DNA of 32,750 nt, from assembly GCA_024278515.1 (NCBI GenBank), contig JAJRTA010000159.1, forward strand, positions 1 through 32,750, written 5' to 3'. Below the pieces are notes generated by a model. That model was given only the letters and a program-made list of their open reading frames with translations. It made no database searches and had not been told where the DNA came from. Origin of the DNA: Candidatus Zixiibacteriota bacterium. Its GTDB lineage: Bacteria; Zixibacteria; MSB-5A5; GN15; FEB-12. The translations under genes were made by a program, and so were the position numbers. Positions 1 through 8,181 of the stretch are shown in pieces. Numbering within the stretch: the stretch's first letter is position 1; each line of letters starts with the position of its first letter.

Positions 1-47
1 GGGGACAAGGACATTGGGATTATTTCTGACTGGGGGAGAATAGCTCC

Positions 48-836
48 GTGAGCAGGATCAGCGAAACAGCCGCTCGCAGCCGTTCCTCAAAGCTACTGGT
101 ACCGTTCTTTACCGTCGGCTACCCGGATATGAAAACAACCGTTGAGCTGGTTCGCTCCGCGGATGACTCCGGCGTGGACATGATAGAGCTCGGTATGCCG
201 TTTTCGGACCCATTAGCCGACGGACCGGAAATCCAGCTTTCCTCTCAGGCCGCTCTCAACAATGGAGTCACACTCAAAGCGATTTTGGAAACAGTCCGGC
301 AGGTTCGGTCAATAACAGACACGCCGCTTATCCTGATGGGTTACTACAACCCGCTGTTGGCCTATGGAGTCGAAAAGTTTGTGAGGAATGCCTCTAAATC
401 TGGTGCGGACGGGTTTATAATTCCCGACCTGCCGGTCGAGGAGGGAAGAGAATTCAAGGAACTGGTCGAGTCTGATGGGATGTCGGTCCTTTTTCTTGTT
501 GCACCGACCTCATCGACTGACCGTATCAGGCTGATCGACAAAAACTCGACCGACCTGGTTTACGCTGTGACAGTCACCGGGGTGACCGGCGCGGGCCGAC
601 ATTTCGATGCCGAAACCGACCGCTACCTTCAGTCCCTGCGCCACCAGCTGACCAAACCGTTCGTGGCCGGATTCGGGGTCTCATCGCCCGATTCTGCTCG
701 CCGCCTCGCTCAGTACTCGGACGGAGTGGTGATCGGATCGGAACTGGTGCGAATTATCAAATCGGCCGCCAGTCGTCGTGAGGCGGTTGCCGGAGTCGCA
801 GGTTTTCTCTCACAGGTCCGCCGGGCCCTTTCATAA
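48..836 (+). CDS. trpA: tryptophan synthase alpha subunit (GTG start)
   Basis: Motifs IELGMPFSDPLADGPEIQ, GADGFIIPDLPVEE and VTVTGVTGAG are typical TrpA; purine-rich ggggga upstream of the GTG. Confidence 0.96.
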   Translation: MSRISETAARSRSSKLLVPFFTVGYPDMKTTVELVRSADDSGVDMIELGMPFSDPLADGPEIQLSSQAALNNGVTLKAILETVRQVRSITDTPLILMGYYNPLLAYGVEKFVRNASKSGADGFIIPDLPVEEGREFKELVESDGMSVLFLVAPTSSTDRIRLIDKNSTDLVYAVTVTGVTGAGRHFDAETDRYLQSLRHQLTKPFVAGFGVSSPDSARRLAQYSDGVVIGSELVRIIKSAASRREAVAGVAGFLSQVRRALS

Positions 837-863
837 TCAATCACAACCGGACAATAATACGTT

Positions 864-892
864 TTGACTTTCACCGGCCAATCGGATATTTT
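864..892 (+). promoter_or_regulatory. candidate sigma70-type promoter upstream of argS
   Basis: TTGACT (864-869), 17 nt spacer, TATTTT (887-892), in the trpA-argS gap. Confidence 0.35.
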
Positions 893-946
893 GGCTTCTT
901 ACCTGGGACACCTGTTAACTGATTGTGCCAGAGAGAGAGTTCAGAT

Positions 947-2749
947 ATGAGTTCGGATCGGTTCAGACTTCTGTTTGCCAAAAAGGCGTCCGAGGCTTTT
1001 CGCGCCGCCTATTCCGAAGAGTACGCCGCTTCTGGTGACGAACAGGTTTTCAACGAGGAATACCTGCTTCAGCAGCTTGAACAACCGAAAGATCCTTCGA
1101 TGGGACGATTCGCTCTGCCGGTTTTTCGCTATGGCCGGCTGCTCGGGGATAAACCGCCTGACATAGCGGTTAAGGTCGCAGGCAGGATGAATGAACTGCC
1201 GGGTGATTCCGACTTGGTCCGAGCCGAGGCGGCAGGCGGTTTTATCAATGCCCGGGTGAACCCTGTGGAATTGACATCCGATACGCTTGATCGTGTACTC
1301 TCTCAGGGATCACATTATGGTGACTCCGACCTGGGGCGGAACCGTAAGTACCTGATCGAGTACTGTTCGGCCAATATCGCCAAGCCGTACGGAGTAGGCC
1401 ATCTGCGATCGACGATCATCGGCAACTCTCTCCGTCGTGTGTTCAGGAAACTTGGTTTCGACACGATCGGCATCAACTACCTTGGCGACTGGGGTACTCA
1501 GTTCGGCAAGATGATTGTCGCCTACCGCAAGTGGGGGGAGAATGTCGACCTGAACTCCAACGCGGTGAAAAAACTGCTCGACCTTTACGTACGCTTTCAC
1601 GATGAAGCCAAAAAAAATCCCTCGCTTGACGATCAGGCAAGAGCGGCGTTCAAGCAACTTGAGGATGGCGACCCTGAGGCGGTCAGGCTATGGGAAACGT
1701 TCAAATCGATCTCGCTGGCCGAGTTTGACCGCATTCACAGAATGCTCGGAGTGGAGTTTGACATAATTACCGGTGAATCTTTCCTGAACGACAAGATGGA
1801 TGCTGTTATCGAACGGCTAGAAAAAGCCGGACTGACCAGATTGTCCGAAGGCGCTCTGGTGGTTCCGCTGGACGATCCTAATCTACCCCCTTGTCTTCTT
1901 CGTAAGGGGGACGGCGCCACTTTGTACGCTACCCGCGATCTGGCCGGCCTGGTCTACCGCTGGGAAACCTATCGGTTCCATGAATCGCTCTATGTCGTCG
2001 GCTCGGCGCAGGCCGACCATTTCAAGCAGGCTTTCAAAGTCATAGCCATGCTCGAAGAGGCCGAAGGGCTGGTGCCTTCCGAACGGATGACCGGGCGAGT
2101 CAAACATATCGACTTCGGCTGGGTCAAATTCGAGGGCGGAGCGATGGCGACCCGCTCCGGGAACATTATTTTCCTCGAAGATGTCACCGATAAGGCGGTC
2201 GCTCTGGCGAAGGAGAAAATTCTCGAGAAGAACCCTTCCCTTGAGTCAATTGATGAAACCGCTCACCAGATCGGAGTGGGAGCGGTGATTTTCTCGCAGT
2301 TTTCCGTACGTCGGCAGAAAGATGTTAATTTCGTCTGGAAGGAAGTACTGAACTTCGAGGGTGAGACCGGACCGTATCTGCAGTACACTCACGCCCGCCT
2401 TTGTTCGCTGTTGCGCAAGTATTCAGGCGAAATAACGGCAGAGATCGATCCTGCGCTTTTAGCCGGTGCTGAAGAGCAGCGCGTTATCGAGCTGCTGGCC
2501 GATTTCCCGGCCATCGTTGAGGACACGGCCCGCACCTACGATCCGCACCTGATCGCTTCTTACCTGCTCAGGCTGGCGGCGGCTTTCAACAAGGTTTACC
2601 AGCGCAAGACCTCTGATGGCAGAAGCGACAAAATAATCTCTGATGATGTCAACCTTTCGGCCAGCCGGATGGCTTTGGTGAAGTCGGTTCAAACAGTACT
2701 GCACGAAGGGCTGTATCTTCTGGGTATTGAAGCTCCGGAGGAGATGTGA
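947..2749 (+). CDS. argS: arginyl-tRNA synthetase; ORF track opens at 923 but ATG 947 is the likelier start
   Basis: Class I HIGH-like SANIAKPYGVGHLRSTIIGNSLRR, DWGTQFGKM, and C-terminal DALR-type anticodon-binding domain (YLQYTHARLCSLLRK...). Confidence 0.96.
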   Translation: MSSDRFRLLFAKKASEAFRAAYSEEYAASGDEQVFNEEYLLQQLEQPKDPSMGRFALPVFRYGRLLGDKPPDIAVKVAGRMNELPGDSDLVRAEAAGGFINARVNPVELTSDTLDRVLSQGSHYGDSDLGRNRKYLIEYCSANIAKPYGVGHLRSTIIGNSLRRVFRKLGFDTIGINYLGDWGTQFGKMIVAYRKWGENVDLNSNAVKKLLDLYVRFHDEAKKNPSLDDQARAAFKQLEDGDPEAVRLWETFKSISLAEFDRIHRMLGVEFDIITGESFLNDKMDAVIERLEKAGLTRLSEGALVVPLDDPNLPPCLLRKGDGATLYATRDLAGLVYRWETYRFHESLYVVGSAQADHFKQAFKVIAMLEEAEGLVPSERMTGRVKHIDFGWVKFEGGAMATRSGNIIFLEDVTDKAVALAKEKILEKNPSLESIDETAHQIGVGAVIFSQFSVRRQKDVNFVWKEVLNFEGETGPYLQYTHARLCSLLRKYSGEITAEIDPALLAGAEEQRVIELLADFPAIVEDTARTYDPHLIASYLLRLAAAFNKVYQRKTSDGRSDKIISDDVNLSASRMALVKSVQTVLHEGLYLLGIEAPEEM

Positions 2750-2762
2750 AGCCGAAACGGAA

Positions 2763-2792
2763 TTGTAACAACCTGATTAGTTCTTATATAAT
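2763..2792 (+). promoter_or_regulatory. candidate sigma70-type promoter for the aro run
   Basis: TTGTAA (2763-2768), 18 nt spacer, perfect TATAAT (2787-2792), 60 nt before the aroF ATG. Confidence 0.4.
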
Positions 2793-2852
2793 TGATTTGT
2801 ATTTTATGGCGGCATTCTATACGACGCCGCAATCTCGTATCGGGAGTTATGA

Positions 2853-3869
2853 ATGTTAATAGTAATGGAACTTGGCGCCACCCGGGAGATGGTGGACAAA
2901 GTATGTCGGGAAATTGAAAAGGCCGGGCTTAAGGCGCATCCCATGCCGGGAGCGATTCGTACCGCTATCGGTGTTACCGGCAATAAAGCGCAGATCGACG
3001 CCGATCATATCGAGGCGCAACTCGGCGTCAAAGAGATTATCCATGTTACCAAGCCTTACAAGCTGGTCAGTCGAGAGTTTTATCCCGAAGATACAGTTAT
3101 CGATGTCAACGGCATAAAGATCGGGGGGGAAGCTCTGGTGACAATGGCCGGTCCCTGCGCGGTCGAAACACGTAAACAGTGCATGATCATCGGCGAGAAA
3201 GTAGCCGCCGCGGGCGCTCAGATATTCCGGGGCGGCGCCTACAAACCGCGTACCTCCCCCTACAGTTTTCAGGGTCTTGAAGAGGAAGGACTCAAGATTC
3301 TGGCCGAGGTTCGGGAAAAATTCGGTATGGCGATTATTACCGAGGCCATTGATACGGAAGCGCTCAAATTAGTCTCGGATTATGCTGATATCGTCCAGAT
3401 CGGCGCTCGTAATATGCAGAACTTTTCTCTGCTCAAAAAAGCAGGCCGACAACCCAGGCCGGTCATGCTGAAGCGGGGTATGTCGGCTACGCTCGAAGAG
3501 TTTCTAATGGCCGCAGAATATATCATGAGTGAAGGCAACCACAACGTTATCCTCTGTGAGCGCGGCGTGCGAACTTTCGCCGATCACACTCGCAACACTC
3601 TCGACCTCTCGGCGGTGCCCTATGTCAAGCGAACCAGTCACTTGCCGATAATCGTCGATCCCAGTCATGGCACCGGCAAGGCTCACAAAGTGATTCCGTT
3701 ATCGCGCGCGGCTATCGCCTCCGGTGCTGATGGTTTGATGATAGAAGTTCATCACGACCCGGCCAACGCTTTCTCGGATGGTCCGCAGTCGCTGTTACCG
3801 GAAAAATTCGATCAGTTGATGAAAGAGATAAAGGCTATCGGGGCGGTGCTCGGCAGGACCAGTCCATGA
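2853..3869 (+). CDS. aroF: 3-deoxy-7-phosphoheptulonate synthase, type with N-terminal ferredoxin-like domain
   Basis: N-terminal VTGNKAQIDADHIEAQLGV... domain followed by MAGPCAVET, FRGGAYKPRTSPYSFQGL, VDPSHGTGK. Confidence 0.95.
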   Translation: MLIVMELGATREMVDKVCREIEKAGLKAHPMPGAIRTAIGVTGNKAQIDADHIEAQLGVKEIIHVTKPYKLVSREFYPEDTVIDVNGIKIGGEALVTMAGPCAVETRKQCMIIGEKVAAAGAQIFRGGAYKPRTSPYSFQGLEEEGLKILAEVREKFGMAIITEAIDTEALKLVSDYADIVQIGARNMQNFSLLKKAGRQPRPVMLKRGMSATLEEFLMAAEYIMSEGNHNVILCERGVRTFADHTRNTLDLSAVPYVKRTSHLPIIVDPSHGTGKAHKVIPLSRAAIASGADGLMIEVHHDPANAFSDGPQSLLPEKFDQLMKEIKAIGAVLGRTSP

Positions 3870-5212
3870 GACGAATTATCAAACCGGTTCGCAAACTGGG
3901 GGGGACTGTCCGGCTACCGGGGGATAAGTCCATTGCCCATCGGGCGGCCTTGTTTTCGATTCTGTCGAAAGCTCCTTTGATAGTAAAGAACTTCCCCAGC
4001 GGCGCTGACTGTCAACGATCTCTGGCCGCGGCTGAAACCATCGGGGTCAGAATCGAACGGAACAATGACGGTATGATTCTGCACCCTCCGGCGACTTTTC
4101 AATCTTCCGAAGACACGGTTATCGACTGCGGTAACTCCGGAACGACTGTTCGACTGCTGACCGGACTGCTGGCCGGCTCAACCGCAGGAGGAACACTGAT
4201 CGGGGACGAGTCTCTCAGCAGGCGGCCAATGAAACGGATAATCGACCCTCTCACTGAAATGGGCGCGGAAATCTTCGCCGCTGAAGGAGGAACACTTCCC
4301 CTGAAAGTACGCGGAAGAAAACTGACCTCACTGGAATATCTTATGCCGGTCGCTTCCGCTCAGGTGAAATCATCTCTGCTGCTGGCCGGGCTGGCTTCAT
4401 CGTGCGATGTCACTATTCGTGAGACTATTATTACCCGGAATCACACCGAACTTATGTTACAGGAAATCGGTAAAGGACTCGAAGTCCGCGATATCAAAGC
4501 TGTGGCGGTGGAGGATCCGAATGACCCGCGCAAACGTCGCATGGTGCGCCCGGAACCATACCGACGAGAGATTCGGCTGAAAGCAGACGCCGTGATTAAC
4601 GGGGGAGAGATCGATATTCCGGGTGATTTCTCCACGGCTGTTTTTTTCATGGGGGCCGCGGCCATCTCCGGTCAGACTGTTACAATAACTGATGTCGGCC
4701 TGAATCCGACCCGTACCGCTATGCTTGACCATTTGAAAGCGGTCGGGTGCAAAGTCGATATTGATAACCGCGCGACAATTTCTGGTGAAGTTCGAGGTGA
4801 TCTTAAAGTAACCGGCGGTAAACTGAAACCGAGAAAGATCTCCGGTGATACGACTGTAGGCCTGATCGATGAGATACCCATGGTTGCGGTGATGGCGGCT
4901 TTTGCAACCGGGACCACTATTATCCGGGACGCTCAGGAGTTGCGTGTCAAAGAGTCGGACCGTCTTATGGCGATAAGTGAGAATCTTAAAAAACTCGGGA
5001 TCAAGGTCGGTCTGTTGGAAGACGGTCTGGCTATCGAGGGTGGTAAGGACCTCAATGGAGCCGACTTCGAAAGTTTCGGCGATCATCGCATAGCTATGGC
5101 TTTTTCGATCGCCGGGCTGTTTCTGCACGGGCCTTCATCTATTGACGATGATTCCTCGGTTTCGGTGAGCTGTCCCGATTTTTATAAACTGGTGGATCAG
5201 GTTACGCAATGA
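3866..5212 (+). CDS. aroA: 3-phosphoshikimate 1-carboxyvinyltransferase (EPSP synthase); ATGA overlap with aroF
   Basis: GDKSIAHRAALFS, DCGNSGTTVRLLTGLLAG, RPMKRIIDPL, RVKESDRL, GDHRIAMAFSIAGL. Confidence 0.96.
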   Translation: MRRIIKPVRKLGGTVRLPGDKSIAHRAALFSILSKAPLIVKNFPSGADCQRSLAAAETIGVRIERNNDGMILHPPATFQSSEDTVIDCGNSGTTVRLLTGLLAGSTAGGTLIGDESLSRRPMKRIIDPLTEMGAEIFAAEGGTLPLKVRGRKLTSLEYLMPVASAQVKSSLLLAGLASSCDVTIRETIITRNHTELMLQEIGKGLEVRDIKAVAVEDPNDPRKRRMVRPEPYRREIRLKADAVINGGEIDIPGDFSTAVFFMGAAAISGQTVTITDVGLNPTRTAMLDHLKAVGCKVDIDNRATISGEVRGDLKVTGGKLKPRKISGDTTVGLIDEIPMVAVMAAFATGTTIIRDAQELRVKESDRLMAISENLKKLGIKVGLLEDGLAIEGGKDLNGADFESFGDHRIAMAFSIAGLFLHGPSSIDDDSSVSVSCPDFYKLVDQVTQ

Positions 5213-6060
5213 CCGAACCGTATCGATTTGGCCTTGTCGGCCACAATGTCGGATATTCCCGGTCCGGGGCGATCTTTCGCGCAGTATTCAGGACGCTCGG
5301 AATAGATGGTACGTTCGAGCACTTCGATCTGTCACCGGACAACTTCGATCAGGAATTCAGGCATGTTCTTAAAAGCGGGGTTCAGGGGTTGTCGGTCACT
5401 ATTCCGTATAAGTATAATGTGATAGAGCTTCTTGACGATCTTGACCCGGTGGCCGAGGCTTTGCGGGCGGTCAATTCGATTCATATCGGTCCGGAACAGT
5501 GTTGCGGTTTTAACACCGATTGCTACGGTTTTTCACAGCCTTTGCTTCCATTGGCCGAAAAACTAAAAAACGGCTCGGCTTTGATCCTCGGTTCAGGAGG
5601 CGGCGCTCGCGCTGTGGTGTACGCTCTTTATACCGACTACGAGATCGGTTCATGTACCCTGATGGCGCGTGACGGCGCTCGACTCAAAAGTTGCAAACAG
5701 AGTCTGTTACGTATTCTCCCGCAGTTGACCGTCAGTACCCGACAGGTCGGCAGCAGCAAACGTCCCAACGGCGACCTGTGGGATATTGTCGTGAACTGCA
5801 CGCCGCTGGGCGGATGGAACCAGCCGGCTGAATCGCCTCTCCCTTCATGGTTCGATTGGGCGAATGTACGACTGTACTACGATCTCAATTACAATGCGGA
5901 CAATTCCGTTATCGCCGAAGCGCGTAATGCTTCGGTGCCGGTATTCGACGGCTCCGCGATGCTGGTCGGGCAGGCTTTGCAGTCTTTCTACATCTGGACC
6001 GGCCATAAAATCCCGTTCGACCCGATCTATCAGGAAGTGTTCGGAGATCGATCAACCTGA
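5209..6060 (+). CDS. aroE: shikimate 5-dehydrogenase
   Basis: LSVTIPYKYNVIELLDDLDPVAEALRAVNSI, GFNTDCYGF, GSGGGARAVVYAL, VVNCTPLGG. Confidence 0.92.
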   Translation: MTEPYRFGLVGHNVGYSRSGAIFRAVFRTLGIDGTFEHFDLSPDNFDQEFRHVLKSGVQGLSVTIPYKYNVIELLDDLDPVAEALRAVNSIHIGPEQCCGFNTDCYGFSQPLLPLAEKLKNGSALILGSGGGARAVVYALYTDYEIGSCTLMARDGARLKSCKQSLLRILPQLTVSTRQVGSSKRPNGDLWDIVVNCTPLGGWNQPAESPLPSWFDWANVRLYYDLNYNADNSVIAEARNASVPVFDGSAMLVGQALQSFYIWTGHKIPFDPIYQEVFGDRST

Positions 6061-6082
6061 AGCGAATTGAATATGGACCGAC

Positions 6083-6655
6083 ATGAACTCCTCTTCATTT
6101 TCAAATATCGTGCTGACAGGGTTTTCAGGGTCCGGCAAATCAACCATAGGTCCGAAACTGGCTATGCGACTAAAGGCTGAGTTCTTTGACACCGACGCCA
6201 TGATTGAGAAGCAAACCGGACGGACGATAGCAGACCTGATAGACTGTGAGGGTGAAACTTATTTTCGCAGACTTGAGCATGAAACATTGAAGCGAATCCT
6301 CAGCGGTCGTGGCGGCCGCAAGCTGATAGCCCTGGGCGGCGGCGCTTTTATTCGGCGTGAAAACAGAAAGCTGATCGACAAAGATACTGTTGTTGTCTAT
6401 CTGAGCTGTCCGGTGAGGGAATTGTACCGTCGGCTTAAGCAGAAGAATGATCGCCCTCTGCTTGAGGTCAAGCCGAAAGATAACGAGACAATTCGCCTGG
6501 CGCGTTTGCGCAAAATCCGCGAACTTTTTGAGCAACGACGTAAATCATACGAGATGGCCGACCTGCGCATCTCGACCGCCGACAAATCGGTCGCGACATG
6601 TGTAGAGCAAATCATTACTAAGTTACGGAAACGAAATGTCGTCAATCCCGGTTAA
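6083..6655 (+). CDS. aroK: shikimate kinase
   Basis: P-loop GFSGSGKSTIGPKLA, FFDTDAMIEKQTGRTIADL, FRRLE, ALGGGAF. Confidence 0.94.
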   Translation: MNSSSFSNIVLTGFSGSGKSTIGPKLAMRLKAEFFDTDAMIEKQTGRTIADLIDCEGETYFRRLEHETLKRILSGRGGRKLIALGGGAFIRRENRKLIDKDTVVVYLSCPVRELYRRLKQKNDRPLLEVKPKDNETIRLARLRKIRELFEQRRKSYEMADLRISTADKSVATCVEQIITKLRKRNVVNPG

Positions 6656-7748
6656 GGTCTCAAGCGGCAGCTACCCGGTTGTGGTTACATCGCACGATAC
6701 CGGACAACTCAGACGTTTACTGGAAAAGCATCTAACCAGCAAGCGTCTGTTTGTCTTTTATGACGCGCAGTTCTATGCCCTGCATCATAAGAGACTGCAC
6801 AATGACCTGACAGTTCGCGGTCGCAAACTTATCGAGCTGGTTCTTCCCACCGGCGAAAAAACAAAATCACTCCGCGAATTAAATAAGATTTACACATTTC
6901 TCCTTACTCAGAAAATCAGCCGTGATGATTTTATTCTCGCTGTCGGCGGCGGGGTGACTTCCGATCTGGTCGGATATGCCGCGGCTACGACATTGCGTGG
7001 GATTCGTTGGGGTGTGGTGCCGACAACTCTTCTTGGTATGGTAGATGCCGCCATAGGAGGAAAAACGGGAATCAATCACATTGCAGGCAAGAACCTGATC
7101 GGTGCATTCTGGCATCCTGAGTTCGTCTTTGTCGACACCTGGTGGACCAATACTCTGCCCGAACGCGAACTGATCGCCGGAATTGGTGAGGTGGTCAAAT
7201 ACGCCGGCCTGACCGGCGATCCCATGCTCTCGATGGTGGAAAAATGGCTCCGAAGCGACGGTCATAACCAGGCGACACTGAGGAAGTTGGTCCGACATTC
7301 CGTTGCCTGCAAGGCAGATATCGTCACACGTGACGAACGTGAACAAAACATCCGGATGCACCTGAACCTCGGCCACACCGTCGGCCATGCTGTCGAGAAG
7401 GCTGCAGGCTTCGGTCGTCTGTTGCATGGTGAAGCGGTACTGCTTGGATTGTGGGCGGCAGTGGATTTGAGCTGCCGAATCAAACCGGCTTGCGAATCCC
7501 GTCTTGAGCGATTCCGCTTCATTATAGAGAGTTTTCTGCCGAAACTACCTATGGTGAATATGAATGTTGAGGAAATCATTTCGTGCATGACGCTTGACAA
7601 AAAACGCGCGGGACTTCGCCTGAGATTTGTCTTGCTGGATCGTCCGGGATTACCTTTAATTGCTGATCAGGTTTCAGGAAGAATGGTTCGTGAAACAATA
7701 AAGCGAACCCTGAATGTTTACAACCGCCTCGGAGGCAGGGATGCGTAG
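6636..7748 (+). CDS. aroB: 3-dehydroquinate synthase
   Basis: LPTGEKTKSLRELNKIY, VGGGVTSDLVGYAAATTLRGI, VPTTLLGMVDAAIGGKTGIN, GIGEVVKY, NLGHTVGHAVE. Ends in TAG at 7746-7748. Confidence 0.95.
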   Translation: MSSIPVKVSSGSYPVVVTSHDTGQLRRLLEKHLTSKRLFVFYDAQFYALHHKRLHNDLTVRGRKLIELVLPTGEKTKSLRELNKIYTFLLTQKISRDDFILAVGGGVTSDLVGYAAATTLRGIRWGVVPTTLLGMVDAAIGGKTGINHIAGKNLIGAFWHPEFVFVDTWWTNTLPERELIAGIGEVVKYAGLTGDPMLSMVEKWLRSDGHNQATLRKLVRHSVACKADIVTRDEREQNIRMHLNLGHTVGHAVEKAAGFGRLLHGEAVLLGLWAAVDLSCRIKPACESRLERFRFIIESFLPKLPMVNMNVEEIISCMTLDKKRAGLRLRFVLLDRPGLPLIADQVSGRMVRETIKRTLNVYNRLGGRDA

Positions 7749-8181
7749 GATATTGATTGTCAACGGACCGAATCTCAATCTGCTCGGTAAGCGCGAACCT
7801 GAAGTTTACGGAACAGACAGCCTTGATGATATCAATGACCGGTTGATACAGTGTGCCGAAGATCTGAAACTTCAGGTTGAGTTTTTCCAGTCCAACTCCG
7901 AAGGCGCAATTATAGATTTCCTCCACAAAGAAGCCGGGCAGTCGCACGGACTAATAATCAATCCCGGTGCGTTTACACATTATAGTATCGCTATACGGGA
8001 CGCCATTGTCGGGATCGACATCGAGGCGATAGAAGTGCATTTGTCCAACATATACAGTCGCGAGGATTTCCGTCACAAATCAGTTATTGCTCCGGTTTGT
8101 CGCGGCCATATTGTCGGGTTTGGCGCTGAGGGCTATTTTATGGCGTTAGCTCATTTTGCTGAGACTAAAAAGGAAGACTGA
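7741..8181 (+). CDS. aroQ: type II 3-dehydroquinate dehydratase (ATG 7741 preferred over ORF-track 7714)
   Basis: MRRILIVNGPNLNLLGKREPEVYG, QSNSEGAIIDFLH, LIINPGAFTHYSIAIRDA, EVHLSNIYSREDFRHKSV. Confidence 0.96.
   Translation: MRRILIVNGPNLNLLGKREPEVYGTDSLDDINDRLIQCAEDLKLQVEFFQSNSEGAIIDFLHKEAGQSHGLIINPGAFTHYSIAIRDAIVGIDIEAIEVHLSNIYSREDFRHKSVIAPVCRGHIVGFGAEGYFMALAHFAETKKED

Noticed and set aside
4457-5128. 223-aa antisense ORF within aroA
   Set aside because: Shadow ORF opposite a well-supported gene; no recognisable motif.
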